Positions 28,721 to 37,939 of a DNA stretch of 64,000 bases are shown one piece after another (within the stretch, counting starts at the first letter, position 1; every line of letters begins with the position of its first letter). The stretch covers positions 369,690-433,689 of the forward strand of contig NZ_JAJALI010000002.1 of the NCBI RefSeq assembly GCF_020523795.1, written 5' to 3'. The position numbers and the translations under genes were made by a program. The notes under the pieces were generated by a model that did no database searches, was not told where the DNA came from, and saw nothing but the letters and a program-made list of their open reading frames with translations. This DNA comes from Ancylobacter sp. Lp-2 (GTDB lineage Bacteria > Pseudomonadota > Alphaproteobacteria > Rhizobiales > Xanthobacteraceae).

Positions 28721-29359
28721 TCACCTGGCGCGGCCGACGGTCGCTGGCGCCAGCACGTCGCCCAGCGAGACCCAGCGATCCGGGTTGCCCTGCGCCTGCC
28801 GCTTCACGAAGCGATAGCCGGTTTCGTGCCACAGCAAGATCGGCGCTTCCTGGTTGTCGAGGATCAGGTCGCCACGGTCGCTCACCACGGTGAGCACGGC
28901 GTGGCCGGCATTCTTCTTGTCGCGCACCACGGTGATCAGCAGCGTCTCCGGCGGCCAGCCGAGGCGGATCAGCTCGCGGCGTTTCACCAGAACGTATTCC
29001 TCGCAGTCGCCATAGCCGTCCTCGGCATAGGTCCAGCGCTCGACCTCGCCATAATGGTCGATGTCGGTCATCGGCTGGATGCGGCGATTGACCTCGTCAT
29101 TCACCTGCTTGAGCTGATGGAATTCCGCTTCGTTGACGACGACCCGGCCGGCGCGCCCGTTGCCGTTGCCGCAGTCGGCCGGCATGGCCTCGCAGAACTG
29201 CGCATAGCCGATCGGCGTCGAGGTCGAGCCGCTCACCGCCATGTTGGCGGCGAAGGGCGAGAGCATCGCCACCGCCTCGCTGGCCCGCGCCGTCTCGGCG
29301 GGAACCGCCAGCACCGCCATCGCCACCGCGACCAGGGCCCCTGTGAGGCTCTTCAACAT
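28721..29359 (-). CDS. Secreted transglutaminase-like cysteine peptidase (C93/BTLCP)
   Basis: A 212-residue protein with an N-terminal signal peptide (LTGALVAVAMAVLAVP, cleavage near ARA-SEA). The bacterial transglutaminase-like cysteine proteinase domain has Cys119 (GYGDCEEYV), His153 (AGHAVLTV) and Asp168 (LILDNQ). In LapG-type relatives this fold cuts an adhesin at the cell surface; stand-alone members such as this lack proven substrates. The start at 29359 follows GGAG by six bases; an in-frame ATG four codons upstream is possible. It faces the bidirectional terminator downstream. Confidence 0.85.
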   Translation of the reverse strand: MLKSLTGALVAVAMAVLAVPAETARASEAVAMLSPFAANMAVSGSTSTPIGYAQFCEAMPADCGNGNGRAGRVVVNEAEFHQLKQVNDEVNRRIQPMTDIDHYGEVERWTYAEDGYGDCEEYVLVKRRELIRLGWPPETLLITVVRDKKNAGHAVLTVVSDRGDLILDNQEAPILLWHETGYRFVKRQAQGNPDRWVSLGDVLAPATVGRAR

Positions 29360-29577
29360 CGCGAACTCCATTTCCCTGTCCATGATCACATCATGGCAGA
29401 GAGATTTTGATCTTGATCTAAGCGCCACGTGGAATTCGTAACGACTGCGGCGAGGGAATGTTAACGGGTTTTCTATTGCTCGTTAACCATTGCAGCTCGC
29501 ATTTTATTTACGTCTGCCCGGCACGCGGGGGGCGCGTTCCGCTTGCCGAGTCGGTGTGGGACGCCTATGTCATCGGC

Positions 29578-30339
29578 GTGCTTGACCCGACCCGACATGC
29601 CGATCCTCGGCACCAGCCCATCTTCAACGTGCCGGCGGTGATCGTCGGGCTGGCGGTGGTGCTTATCGCCATCCAGGCGCTGCGCAGCGTGGTGGGCGAG
29701 GCGACCGACATCGACATCCTCGCTCTGTTCGCCTTCATCCCGGCCCGCTTCGATCCGACGGTGTTCGCCGACGGCGTGCTGCCCGGCGGCACCGGGGCGG
29801 ATGTCTGGACCTTCGTCACCTATGCCTTCCTGCATGCCGATTTCATGCATGTAGGCGTCAACACGCTGTGGCTGCTGGCCTTCGGCTCGCCGGTAGCCCG
29901 TCGCTTCGGGATGGCGCGCTTCCTCGCTTTCTTCCTGTTCACCGCGGCGGCGGGGGCGGGGCTGCATCTGCTCACCCATGCCGGCGAGCCGGTGCCGATG
30001 ATCGGCGCCTCCGCCGCCGTCTCAGGCTGCATGGCGGCGGCGCTGCGCTTCATGTTCGCGACCGAGGGCTATGCCGCCTGGCGCCCGGATGCCATGCAGC
30101 ACGCCGTGCTGCTGCCGGCGCCGCCGCTGCTGCGGGTGCTGCGCGATCGGCGGGTGATCAGCTTCGTGGCGGTGTGGTTCGCCATCAACCTCGCCTTCGG
30201 GCTCGGCGCGCCGAGCGGCATCGCGTCCGGCGCGGTCGCCTGGGAAGCGCATATTGGCGGCTTCCTCGCCGGTCTGCTGGCCTTCCCGCTGTTCGATCCC
30301 GTGCGGCGCACCCCGGCCGACCGCCGCTACGCCGACTGA
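29578..30339 (+). CDS. Rhomboid-family intramembrane serine protease
   Basis: A 253-residue, roughly six-helix membrane protein. The rhomboid marks are the L1-loop/TM2 part TYAFLHADFMHVGVNTLWLLAFG, the catalytic serine in GASAAVSG and the catalytic histidine in WEAHIGGFLAGLL. The residue after the serine is Ala rather than the usual Gly. The frame is open back to an ATG at 29458, but bases 29458-29530 are AT-rich and read like promoter, and homology begins at QPIFNVP. A GTG at 29578 is therefore preferred, with 29458 and GTG 29555 as alternatives. Confidence 0.75.
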   Translation: MLDPTRHADPRHQPIFNVPAVIVGLAVVLIAIQALRSVVGEATDIDILALFAFIPARFDPTVFADGVLPGGTGADVWTFVTYAFLHADFMHVGVNTLWLLAFGSPVARRFGMARFLAFFLFTAAAGAGLHLLTHAGEPVPMIGASAAVSGCMAAALRFMFATEGYAAWRPDAMQHAVLLPAPPLLRVLRDRRVISFVAVWFAINLAFGLGAPSGIASGAVAWEAHIGGFLAGLLAFPLFDPVRRTPADRRYAD

Positions 30340-30550
30340 CGGCGACGGCATCGCCGGCCCTCTCCGGTCGAGGCGTTTTCCGCGAGTTTCAGCAACCCTA
30401 TTGCCGTCCGGCCCAATCGGGTCGATCATCTGTCGCAAGGGAATGTGCCGACGCCACGGGACGTTCCGCAACCGGCGGACGATCAAACGATCCGCCCGAC
30501 AAGCGGAGCACCACCATGGCGGATGGTGCCCACCGGGAAGGAGGCAAGCC

Positions 30551-30982
30551 ATGACCGTGCGGTCTATCTTGGACGAGAAGGGTTACGACGTTGAGACCAT
30601 CGGCCCGAGCGCCTCGTTGCGCGAGGCCGCGGAGGTGATGTCGCAGAAGCGTATCGGCGCCCTGGTGGTGACGGATCGCGAGCGGCGGGTGATCGGCATC
30701 CTGTCGGAACGCGACGTGGTACGGGTGATCGGCCTTGAGGGGCCGGAGCGGCTGGACGACGAGTTGTCCACGGTGATGACCGTCAAGGTGGTCACGTGCG
30801 ACACCAACGAGACGGTGCCGCAGCTCATGGAGCAGATGACCGCCGGCCGCTTCCGCCACATGCCGGTTGTGCAGGGCGGCAAGCTGATCGGCCTCGTCTC
30901 CATCGGCGACGTGGTGAAACACCGCCTCGCGGAATTCGAGCGCGAGAGTTCGGCGATGCGGGAATACATCCTGTCGACCTGA
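30551..30982 (+). CDS. CBS-domain protein
   Basis: A 143-residue cytosolic protein of two tandem CBS domains (residues about 1-65 and 75-130), each with the GALVVTD / GLVSIGD style ending. Pairs of CBS domains bind adenine nucleotides and sense energy state; stand-alone proteins of this length are common in alphaproteobacteria, with unknown partners. AAGGAGG lies 7 bases before the ATG. The 210 bases before it and the 268 bases after it hold nothing I recognise. Confidence 0.88.
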   Translation: MTVRSILDEKGYDVETIGPSASLREAAEVMSQKRIGALVVTDRERRVIGILSERDVVRVIGLEGPERLDDELSTVMTVKVVTCDTNETVPQLMEQMTAGRFRHMPVVQGGKLIGLVSIGDVVKHRLAEFERESSAMREYILST

Positions 30983-31250
30983 ACGGCGGAGAGCCTCTGG
31001 GGGCCATCATCCCGAGGCGTGAACGGCGCGAGCCTCGCTGAGGCGGGTTCCGTGCACGCCGAGGCATCGTGCGCGTTGCCGCGAGCGGCCGACCACCTTG
31101 GAAGATGACGCCGCTCCGGCCTGATCGGGCGGAGGCGACGGGGGGCGCCGCAGGGCAGGGCGAACTTGTCCCGGGCAAGAGGCGTTCAGAGCGAACGCTT
31201 GGAGGCCACGCAGTCCCGGCCCTGGCGGGGATCCTGAACGCCGTGCGCCC

Positions 31251-31742
31251 TCAGAAGCGCGGCGTGTCGGTCTTGCCCGGCGTGCCATAGACTTGCTGCG
31301 GGTCGAACAGCTTGCCGCCGTCATTCACCGTGAGCGTCAGTTCCGGCGAGGGCGCCGCGCCGAGCGGCACCGAGCGGAAGAAACACGAGCGATGCCCAGT
31401 GTGGCAGGCGGCACCGCTGCCGGCCATCTCGACGCGCATCAGCACGGCGTCCTGGTCGCAGTCGATCCGGAGCTCCACCACCTTCTGCAGGTGGCCGCTT
31501 TCCTCGCCCTTCTTCCACAGCTTGCGGCGCGAGCGGCTGTAATAATGCGCGAAGCCGGTCTCGATGGTCAGCGCCAGCGCCTGCGCGTTCATATGCGCGA
31601 GCATCAGCACCTCGCCGTCGCCGGCGTCGACCGCGACGGCGGTGACGAGGCCGTCGGCATCGAATTTCGGGCTGAGGCGGTCGCCTTCCTCCACCGCCAG
31701 CTTGTCGCCGGCGGGAGCGAACCAGCCAGCGGCGTCGCTCAC
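31251..31742 (-). CDS. hisI: Phosphoribosyl-AMP cyclohydrolase
   Basis: A 163-residue zinc enzyme of histidine synthesis, opening the adenine ring of phosphoribosyl-AMP. The signature [16 protein letters not shown], then [11 protein letters not shown], holds the metal cysteines. [21 protein letters not shown] is the conserved middle block. Translation starts at GTG 31742, overlapping the folE stop as GTGA, so the two genes are coupled. Both are zinc cyclohydrolases acting on purine nucleotides, a frequent pairing in this order. The C terminus is about 25 residues longer than the shortest HisI proteins. Confidence 0.93.
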   Translation of the reverse strand: MSDAAGWFAPAGDKLAVEEGDRLSPKFDADGLVTAVAVDAGDGEVLMLAHMNAQALALTIETGFAHYYSRSRRKLWKKGEESGHLQKVVELRIDCDQDAVLMRVEMAGSGAACHTGHRSCFFRSVPLGAAPSPELTLTVNDGGKLFDPQQVYGTPGKTDTPRF

Positions 31743-32398
31743 GACCGCGCGCCGCGGATCAAGTTCATGAAGCGCACCTGCTCCTGCGGGTCGTCGCGGA
31801 ACACGCCGGTGAACTGCATGGTGACGGTGGAGGCGCCCGGCTTCTGGATGCCGCGCATCGCCATGCACATGTGCTCGGCCTCGATGAGGATGGCGACGCC
31901 GCGCGGCTTCAGCGTCTCGTCGAGCGCGGTGATGATCTGCGAGGTCATGTGCTCCTGCGTCTGCAGGCGGCGGGCATACATGTCCACGACGCGGGCGATC
32001 TTGGACAGCCCGACCACGCGCTCCACCGGGAAATAGGCGACATGCGCCTTGCCCATGAACGGCACCATGTGATGCTCGCAATGCGAATAGAACACGATGT
32101 CGCGCACGACGACCATGTCGTCGAAATTGCCGATCTCGCCGAAGGTGCGGTCGAGCACGTTCTCCAGCGGCGTGCCGTAGCCCTTGTAGAGCTCCTCATA
32201 GGCCCGCACCACGCGCTTGGGCGTGTCGATCAGCCCCTCGCGTTCCGGGTTATCGCCGGCCCAGGCGATCAGGGTGCGCACCGCCGCTTCGGCTTCCTCG
32301 CGGCTGGGCTTCTGCGGGGCGGTCGTCTGGGCGTCCTCGACAGGGCTCCCGCTTTCGTTCTTGGCACTACGCATCAGAGCATTCAGCACGGCATCCAT
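31739..32398 (-). CDS. folE: GTP cyclohydrolase I
   Basis: A 219-residue enzyme turning GTP into dihydroneopterin triphosphate for folate. Signatures are [36 protein letters not shown] (zinc Cys and His), [13 protein letters not shown] [22 protein letters not shown] and EHMCMAMRG with the third zinc ligand. The ATG at 32398 follows GGAG by six bases. A non-conserved linker (about residues 8-35) precedes the core. It is divergent from the scaffold-protein gene, sharing a 228-base promoter region. Confidence 0.96.
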   Translation of the reverse strand: MDAVLNALMRSAKNESGSPVEDAQTTAPQKPSREEAEAAVRTLIAWAGDNPEREGLIDTPKRVVRAYEELYKGYGTPLENVLDRTFGEIGNFDDMVVVRDIVFYSHCEHHMVPFMGKAHVAYFPVERVVGLSKIARVVDMYARRLQTQEHMTSQIITALDETLKPRGVAILIEAEHMCMAMRGIQKPGASTVTMQFTGVFRDDPQEQVRFMNLIRGARS

Positions 32399-32626
32399 GA
32401 CGAACTCCGTTCGACGGCGCATTGGTAACCGGGCGCCGGGGTGTCACCGGTTTTGTCGCCATGCGGGTGAAGGACCGGCCGGAAGACCGGCTGCTCCGCC
32501 TGCCACGCAGAGGCTCGAACGGGACCGGGGCTTCTTCCGCCACGATCCCGCATTCCTATATAAGGGACACATGCCGCGTCGCAACCAACCATTACGCAAT
32601 GCTGCTCCCGCCGGATGGGCGTTCTC

Positions 32627-33076
32627 ATGATCAACGACGTCTATAATCGCCGCATTCTCGAGCTTGCCGCTGATATACCACGGCTCGGCCGGCTCGACTC
32701 TCCCGATGCCACTGCAACCGCGCATTCGAAACTTTGCGGTTCCACCGTCACCATCGACCTCTCCATGAAAGAGGGCGTCGTCACCGATTTCGCCCATGAG
32801 GTGCGTGCCTGCGCTCTCGGACAGGCCTCCTCCTCGATCATGGCCGATCACGTGGTGGGCGCTACCGCCGACGAACTGCGTGAGGTGCGTGACGTCATGC
32901 GACGCATGCTGAAGGAAAACGGCCCGCCGCCGGAGGGGCGGTGGGCCGAACTCGCCGTGCTGGAGCCGGTGCGCGACTACAAGGCGCGCCACGCCTCCAC
33001 CCTGCTGACCTTCGACGCCGTGGTCGACGCTATCGGCCAGATCAAGGCGCGGCAGGCCACCGAGGCGGCGGAATAG
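32627..33076 (+). CDS. NifU/IscU-type iron-sulfur cluster scaffold protein
   Basis: A 149-residue protein with the NifU N-terminal/IscU fold (DVYNRRILELAADIPRLGRL, KLCGSTVTIDL, ACALGQASSSIM). Cys37 and Cys62 match two of the three cluster ligands of IscU. The third is replaced, with Ala123 in ARHASTLLTFDA where IscU has the conserved cysteine. This variant is common in alphaproteobacteria lacking isc operons, where Suf is the main system. It may be a carrier rather than a true scaffold. The start at 32627 is favoured over ATG 32615. No suf or isc genes adjoin it. Confidence 0.78.
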   Translation: MINDVYNRRILELAADIPRLGRLDSPDATATAHSKLCGSTVTIDLSMKEGVVTDFAHEVRACALGQASSSIMADHVVGATADELREVRDVMRRMLKENGPPPEGRWAELAVLEPVRDYKARHASTLLTFDAVVDAIGQIKARQATEAAE

Positions 33077-33080
33077 GGCC

Positions 33081-33551
33081 TCACCGCACGGTGAAGAAGG
33101 TGAACAGCACCTCGCCCTTGGCACCGGTAAGGCAGAGGAAGCGGTTCGGTTCGTCCTTGCGGTCGCGCTGAATATAGGCCTCGCCCATGATCACCCCATT
33201 CACCGGCGTCTCGCCGATTTTGCTGTTGGCGGTGGCAATGGTGAGACCGTCGACGTCGATATAGATGTCGTCGACCGAAGGGGAGACGGCCTTCAGCCGC
33301 TCCAGCGCCCGTTGCTTGCAAGCGGCGACGCGCTGCATGTCGGGGTCCACCTCCGGCGAGGTGGCGGCCGAGGGCGCCGGCTGGGTGCCGCCGGCCGGAC
33401 CGGGCGGCGCCGGAGTCGCTGCGCCGGGCGTCGTGGACGGCGATGCCGGCGCGGTCTGGGCGGTGGCCGGCAGAGGTCCGAAGCTCGCGAGCAGCAATGA
33501 CAGGCCCACGAAGCGGGCAGGGAAGGCGGCAATCCGGGCGGCAAAGATCAT
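33081..33551 (-). CDS. Secreted protein of unknown function
   Basis: A 156-residue protein with a signal peptide (FVGLSLLLASFGPLPATAQ) and then a Pro/Ala/Thr-rich linker to about residue 70. A short globular part of about 85 residues follows, with two cysteines (AACKQRA and FLCLTG) that could form a disulfide. GAGGAA precedes the ATG at 33551. The stop lies only four bases from that of the scaffold gene on the other strand. I do not recognise the family. Confidence 0.6.
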   Translation of the reverse strand: MIFAARIAAFPARFVGLSLLLASFGPLPATAQTAPASPSTTPGAATPAPPGPAGGTQPAPSAATSPEVDPDMQRVAACKQRALERLKAVSPSVDDIYIDVDGLTIATANSKIGETPVNGVIMGEAYIQRDRKDEPNRFLCLTGAKGEVLFTFFTVR

Positions 33552-33656
33552 GGCGGGTTCCTCGGGGAGGCGCCTTTCGGCGCCGTGCCCCTTCTCAATG
33601 CGCCGCCCGGTACGTGGTTCCCGTTCGCGATGTCTTGCGACGGGACGAGACACCAT

Positions 33657-34352
33657 TCAGCCGCCATAGCCGAGCACGCGGCGCACTTCCGCGCGCGCCG
33701 CCGCAAAGTCCTCCTGGAACTTGGCGTTCCGCAGCTCCTGCGTGGCGATCAGCGTGCCGGCGATGCGGCCGGCGTCGATGTCGCTCGCATAGTGAATGCC
33801 GCCGATCACGCGGTTATGCGCGTAGTCGGCCGCGCGGGCGAAGATCTCGGCCTGCTTCTCCGGCACCATGTTGGCGAGCACCACGGCGGTGAGATAGGCG
33901 AAGCTGGCATGGCCGCTCGGATAGGCGCCGCTCTTGGACAGCGGCACCATCGGCTTGACGCGCGAATCGAAAAGATGCGGGCGAGGGCGCTTCCAGACGT
34001 CCTTGGCCGGATCGACGATGTAGCCCTCATCCTCGGCGACGCGGGCGAAGAAGGCCTTGGCGACCGGCAGCTTGTCCCCCGTGAAGTCCGCCCCCATAAC
34101 ATTGGCGAAGCGGAATACGTCCTCGGTGGCATCGGCCTGGGCGGCGGCGGCCTGATCCGGCGTGCGCGCCTGCTGGATGAGGAGCAACTGGCCGATTTCC
34201 GCCGTGGTGGTCGGCGAATCCTGCGCCGGCGGCGGCGCCAGTACCTTGGTCAGGTCGAGCTGTTCATGGGTGATGTAGTTGCCACCATCGGCGAAGGCTG
34301 GGACGGCGACGAAAAGCACGAGGAGCAGGGGAGCAAAGGCGAGCCGGCGCAT
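33657..34352 (-). CDS. Class A acid phosphatase (PAP2 family), periplasmic
   Basis: A 231-residue secreted phosphatase. After the signal peptide (LLLVLFVAVPAFA) the vanadium-haloperoxidase/PAP2 motifs appear in order: K-x6-RP as KDVWKRPRPHLFD, PSGH as AYPSGHASFAY, and the third as HNRVIGGIHYASDIDAGR. Class A enzymes normally have Ser before Arg in the last motif; here it is Asn. The protein should release phosphate from organic esters in the periplasm. It is transcribed alone, downstream of a divergent yidD gene. Confidence 0.85.
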   Translation of the reverse strand: MRRLAFAPLLLVLFVAVPAFADGGNYITHEQLDLTKVLAPPPAQDSPTTTAEIGQLLLIQQARTPDQAAAAQADATEDVFRFANVMGADFTGDKLPVAKAFFARVAEDEGYIVDPAKDVWKRPRPHLFDSRVKPMVPLSKSGAYPSGHASFAYLTAVVLANMVPEKQAEIFARAADYAHNRVIGGIHYASDIDAGRIAGTLIATQELRNAKFQEDFAAARAEVRRVLGYGG

Positions 34353-34483
34353 GGTGGATCTCCGCGAGGGTCAGAACACGGGCGCCAGATAAACCGCCAG
34401 TTCATGACGCCGGCATGTCGGTGGAAATCATAGTGAGATGACCTATAGTCATCGCGAACGTATGGGAAGTCTTACGAAGGGTC

Positions 34484-34792
34484 ATGATTCGCCATTTGCT
34501 TTCGATCCCGTCCTATCTGTTGAGGGCACCGATCCTCGTCTACCGCTATTCGCTGTCCGCCTTCATGGGGCGGCAATGCCGCTACCTGCCGACCTGCTCG
34601 GAATTCGCCGATCAGGCGATCACGCGTCATGGCGCCTGGGCGGGTGGCTGGATGGCGGCGGGGCGGATTTGCCGCTGTCATCCCTGGGGTGGCTCCGGGT
34701 TCGAGGCGGTGCCGGTCGAATTGCCGCCGAAAGCCGTGTGGTATAAGCCGTGGCGCTACGCGCGGGCGCCTTCTTCCTGGACGAAGAGCTAG
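34484..34792 (+). CDS. yidD: Membrane protein insertion efficiency factor YidD
   Basis: A 102-residue protein of the YidD family. The cysteine-rich signature [15 protein letters not shown] then [14 protein letters not shown] is complete. An amphipathic N-terminal helix ([18 protein letters not shown]) binds the inner leaflet. It supports YidC-dependent insertion of membrane proteins. In many bacteria it lies with rpmH-rnpA-yidC; here it is separate and sits 98 bases before thrS. Confidence 0.9.
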   Translation: MIRHLLSIPSYLLRAPILVYRYSLSAFMGRQCRYLPTCSEFADQAITRHGAWAGGWMAAGRICRCHPWGGSGFEAVPVELPPKAVWYKPWRYARAPSSWTKS

Positions 34793-34890
34793 ATCGTCTC
34801 CCGTTCGCGCGGGCGGGCGACGGCCCGCCGGTCACATCACTGAGAACAGCCTACCTGCGTGGTTCGCAGGAGTGGGCAGGAGAAAAGACC

Positions 34891-36852
34891 ATGATCCATC
34901 TCACCTTCCCCGATGGCGCCGTGCGTGAATATGCCCCCGGCACCACCGGCGCCGAGGTCGCCGCCTCCATCGCCAAGTCGCTGGCCAAGAAGTCGCTGGC
35001 GATGAAGCTCGACGGCGTGCTGACCGACCTCTCCGATCCCATCGCCACCGATGCCAAATTCGAGCTCGTCACCCGCGAGAGCCCGGAGGCGCTTGAGCTC
35101 ATCCGCCACGACGCCGCCCATGTGCTGGCCGAGGCGGTGCAGGCGCTGTGGCCGGGCACGCAGGTCACCATCGGCCCGGTGATCGAGAACGGCTTCTATT
35201 ACGACTTCTTCCGCAACGAGCCGTTCTCGCCGGAGGATTTCGCCGCCATCGAGAAGAAGATGCGCGAGATCATCGCCCGCGACGCACCCTTCACCAAGGA
35301 GGTGTGGGACCGCGACGAGGCGAAGCGCGTCTTCGGCGAGAAGGGCGAGGCGTTCAAGGTCGAGCTGGTCGACGCCATCCCGGCGGACCAGAAGATCAAG
35401 ATCTACAAGCAGGGCGAGTGGTTCGACCTCTGCCGTGGCCCGCACATGCCGAGCGTTGGCAAGATCGGCAACTCCTTCAAGCTGATGAAGGTGGCCGGCG
35501 CCTATTGGCGCGGCGACGCCAAGAACCCGATGCTGACCCGCATCTACGCCACCGCCTGGCGCACCGACGAGGAGATGGCCGCCTATCTTCACCAGCTGGA
35601 GGAGGCGGAGAAGCGCGACCATCGCCGCCTCGGCCGGGAGATGGACCTCTTCCACTTCCAGGAGGAGGGGCCGGGCGTCGTGTTCTGGCACCCCAAGGGC
35701 TGGAGCCTGTTCCAGAACCTCGTCGCCTATATGCGGCGGCGCCTGAAGGAGGACTATGACGAGGTCAACGCCCCGCAGGTGCTCGATAAGTCGCTGTGGG
35801 AGACCTCCGGCCACTGGGGCTGGTACAAGGACAACATGTTCAAGGTGCAGCCGGCCGGCGACACCGAGGACAATGACCGCGTCTATGCCCTGAAGCCGAT
35901 GAACTGCCCCGGCCATGTGCAGATCTTCAAGCACGGCCTGAAGTCCTACCGCGATCTGCCGATGCGGCTTGCCGAATTCGGCGCGGTGCATCGCTATGAG
36001 CCGTCCGGCGCCCTGCACGGGCTGATGCGGGTGCGCGGCTTCACCCAGGACGACGCCCACATCTTCTGCACCGAGGAGCAGATGGCGGCGGAGTGCCTGA
36101 AGATCAACGATCTCATCCTCTCGACCTATGCCGATTTCGGCTTCGAGGAGATCGTGGTGAAGCTCTCCACCCGGCCCGAGAAGCGCGTCGGTTCCGACGC
36201 GGTGTGGGACCACGCCGAGGATGTGATGGGCCGCGTGCTCACCCAGATCGAGGCGGAATCCGGCGGCAAGATCAAGACCGGCATCCTGCCGGGCGAGGGC
36301 GCCTTCTACGGCCCGAAGTTCGAATACACCCTGCGTGACGCCATCGGCCGCGAATGGCAGTGCGGCACCACGCAGGTGGACTTCAACCTGCCGGAGCGCT
36401 TCGGCGCCTTCTATGTCGACGCCGACGGCGGCAAGAAGACGCCGGTGATGATCCATCGCGCTATTTGCGGCTCGATGGAGCGCTTCACCGGCATCCTGAT
36501 CGAGCATTTCGCCGGGCATTTCCCGCTCTGGCTGGCGCCGGTGCAGGCGGTGGTGGCGACCATCACCTCCGAGGGTGACGACTACGCGCAGGAGATTCTC
36601 GCGCTGGCCAAGAAGCGTGGCCTGCGCGTCGAGAGCGACCTGCGCAACGAGAAGATCAACTACAAGGTCCGCGAGCACTCGCTGGCCAAGGTGCCGGCGC
36701 TGATCGTCGTCGGGCGCAAGGAGGCGGCGGAGCGCACCGTCTCCATTCGCCGCCTCGGCTCGCCCAACCAGACGACGCTGTCGCTGGATGAGGCGCTGGA
36801 TGCGCTGGTGGCGGAGGCGACCGCGCCGGACGTCACCCGCGCCGCCGAGTAG
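34891..36852 (+). CDS. thrS: Threonine-tRNA ligase
   Basis: A 653-residue class II synthetase. In order: TGS domain (1-62), editing domain with [13 protein letters not shown] near residue 70 and [16 protein letters not shown] near 175, the catalytic core with [11 protein letters not shown] (zinc Cys) and [14 protein letters not shown], ending [17 protein letters not shown], then the anticodon-binding domain from about 540. Length is 642 in E. coli. The ATG at 34891 follows AGGAG by eight bases. A strong terminator follows. Confidence 0.97.
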   Translation: MIHLTFPDGAVREYAPGTTGAEVAASIAKSLAKKSLAMKLDGVLTDLSDPIATDAKFELVTRESPEALELIRHDAAHVLAEAVQALWPGTQVTIGPVIENGFYYDFFRNEPFSPEDFAAIEKKMREIIARDAPFTKEVWDRDEAKRVFGEKGEAFKVELVDAIPADQKIKIYKQGEWFDLCRGPHMPSVGKIGNSFKLMKVAGAYWRGDAKNPMLTRIYATAWRTDEEMAAYLHQLEEAEKRDHRRLGREMDLFHFQEEGPGVVFWHPKGWSLFQNLVAYMRRRLKEDYDEVNAPQVLDKSLWETSGHWGWYKDNMFKVQPAGDTEDNDRVYALKPMNCPGHVQIFKHGLKSYRDLPMRLAEFGAVHRYEPSGALHGLMRVRGFTQDDAHIFCTEEQMAAECLKINDLILSTYADFGFEEIVVKLSTRPEKRVGSDAVWDHAEDVMGRVLTQIEAESGGKIKTGILPGEGAFYGPKFEYTLRDAIGREWQCGTTQVDFNLPERFGAFYVDADGGKKTPVMIHRAICGSMERFTGILIEHFAGHFPLWLAPVQAVVATITSEGDDYAQEILALAKKRGLRVESDLRNEKINYKVREHSLAKVPALIVVGRKEAAERTVSIRRLGSPNQTTLSLDEALDALVAEATAPDVTRAAE

Positions 36853-36889
36853 GCGGCCGGGCGGCACGCCGGCAAGAGTGGCGATAACG

Positions 36890-36919
36890 AAAGGCCCGGG
36901 GCTCGCTCCGGGCCTTTTT
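36890..36919 (+). terminator. Rho-independent terminator after thrS
   Basis: AAAGGCCCGG / CCGGGCCTTT, a perfect 10-base stem with an 8-base loop, runs into TTTTTC. It lies 37 bases after the thrS stop. Confidence 0.9.
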
Positions 36920-37001
36920 CATGCGCCCCGGGCGATCCCCGAGGGGCCGGGCGGTGCCTCGCCCGCTGCCGCACCGTCGAGCGAAGGGCAGCCCCCCGGC
37001 A

Positions 37002-37014
37002 CGTCACCGTGACG
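37002..37014. promoter_or_regulatory. Palindrome upstream of the XRE-VOC gene
   Basis: CGTCAC-C-GTGACG is a perfect 6-base dyad around one base, 68 bases before the gene for a helix-turn-helix protein, where an autoregulatory operator might be. The flanking 20 bases (36992-37011) recur with one mismatch upstream of kdp (10030-10049). Confidence 0.35.
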
Positions 37015-37081
37015 GGTGGCTGTCGTGGCCGGCAGCACGTTCCGCCGCTAGGTTGGCCTGGCTTCCTCGGAGACCCCCGCC

Positions 37082-37642
37082 ATGCTGCTTCGCCTCGACC
37101 GTGCCCGGCTGCGATCGGAACGCCGCAAGCGCGGCTGGTCGCAGGACCAGCTGGCGGCGATCAGCCGCCTCAGCGTGCGGACCATCCAGCGACTCGAAAG
37201 GGGCGACGCGGCCACCCCCACCTCGCTCGCCGCGCTGGCACTCGCCTTGTCGCTGTCGGAAGCGGCGCTGGTGGTGCCGGACGGCCCGGTCCGCCGCGTC
37301 ACGCCGCTCACCATCTGCCGCGATCTCAACGCCTCCCGCCGGCTCTACACCGGCCTCGGCTTCCGCGTGATCGAAACCGACGCCCCCGGCTGCATCGGGC
37401 TGAAGGGCGGCAGCGGCCACCTCATCCTCTGCACCCTCGCCTTCATGCGTGGCGACTATGCGCATCCCGGCCTCGACGAGTTCGTCGACCGCACCATCCC
37501 CTATATCTGGGTGCGTTCGCTCGACGCCGCGCTGGCCGGCTATGCGAACCCGCTGGAGGTGGTGGAGACGCGCGCGGGCACCCGCGAAGCGCTGGTCGAG
37601 CAGCACGGACAATGGGCCATCCTGGCTGAAACCCCGCCGTGA
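37082..37642 (+). CDS. XRE helix-turn-helix / VOC-domain fusion protein
   Basis: A 186-residue protein joining two domains not usually fused. Residues about 8-58 are an XRE helix-turn-helix (RSERRKRGWSQDQLAAISRL, SVRTIQRLERGDAATP). Residues about 72-186 look like a vicinal-oxygen-chelate (glyoxalase/bleomycin-resistance) fold: LTICRDLNASRRLYTGLGFRV, then GCIGLKGGSGHLIL, IPYIWVRSLDAALAGY and a final GQWAILAE strand. Metal ligands of true glyoxalases are not obvious, so the VOC part probably binds a ligand for a regulator. It is flanked by terminators on both sides and so is monocistronic. Confidence 0.72.
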   Translation: MLLRLDRARLRSERRKRGWSQDQLAAISRLSVRTIQRLERGDAATPTSLAALALALSLSEAALVVPDGPVRRVTPLTICRDLNASRRLYTGLGFRVIETDAPGCIGLKGGSGHLILCTLAFMRGDYAHPGLDEFVDRTIPYIWVRSLDAALAGYANPLEVVETRAGTREALVEQHGQWAILAETPP

Positions 37643-37858
37643 AGCGCTCGGCTCGGCTTGCGATCCCCTTGGAGGCATGTCAGCGCGGTCGGCAAAATGA
37701 CGCCTTCGGAACGCAGCGCGGCTCCGGCTCCTTCCCCCACCACCAGCCAGCCTTCGCTCCTCGCGAGCCTTCGCTCATCATTAGGCTTCGCTTACCACAG
37801 GCCGAAGCGCGGCCGGCCCGGCCTCACCGAGGCGCCCTCGCGGACGTCGCAAAAGCAG

Positions 37859-37886
37859 AACGCCGGCCCCGCGAGGGACCGGCGTT
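37859..37886 (-). terminator. Hairpin after the glucan synthase gene
   Basis: AACGCCGGCCCC / GGGACCGGCGTT forms a 12-base stem with one mismatch and a 4-base loop. Read on the minus strand it follows the glycosyltransferase stop by 54 bases and is trailed by CTGCTTTTGC, a weak T-tract. The rest of 37643-37939 holds nothing I recognise. Confidence 0.55.
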
Positions 37887-37939
37887 CGGTCGTCATCTCG
37901 ATTGAGAGCGGCCGGGCCCTCAGGCCCGGTCGCCCGGTC

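Noticed and set aside
32500-32570. tRNA-like GTTCGAGCC segment on the minus strand upstream of folE
   Set aside because: The flanking bases do not form a T-stem, anticodon stem or acceptor stem.
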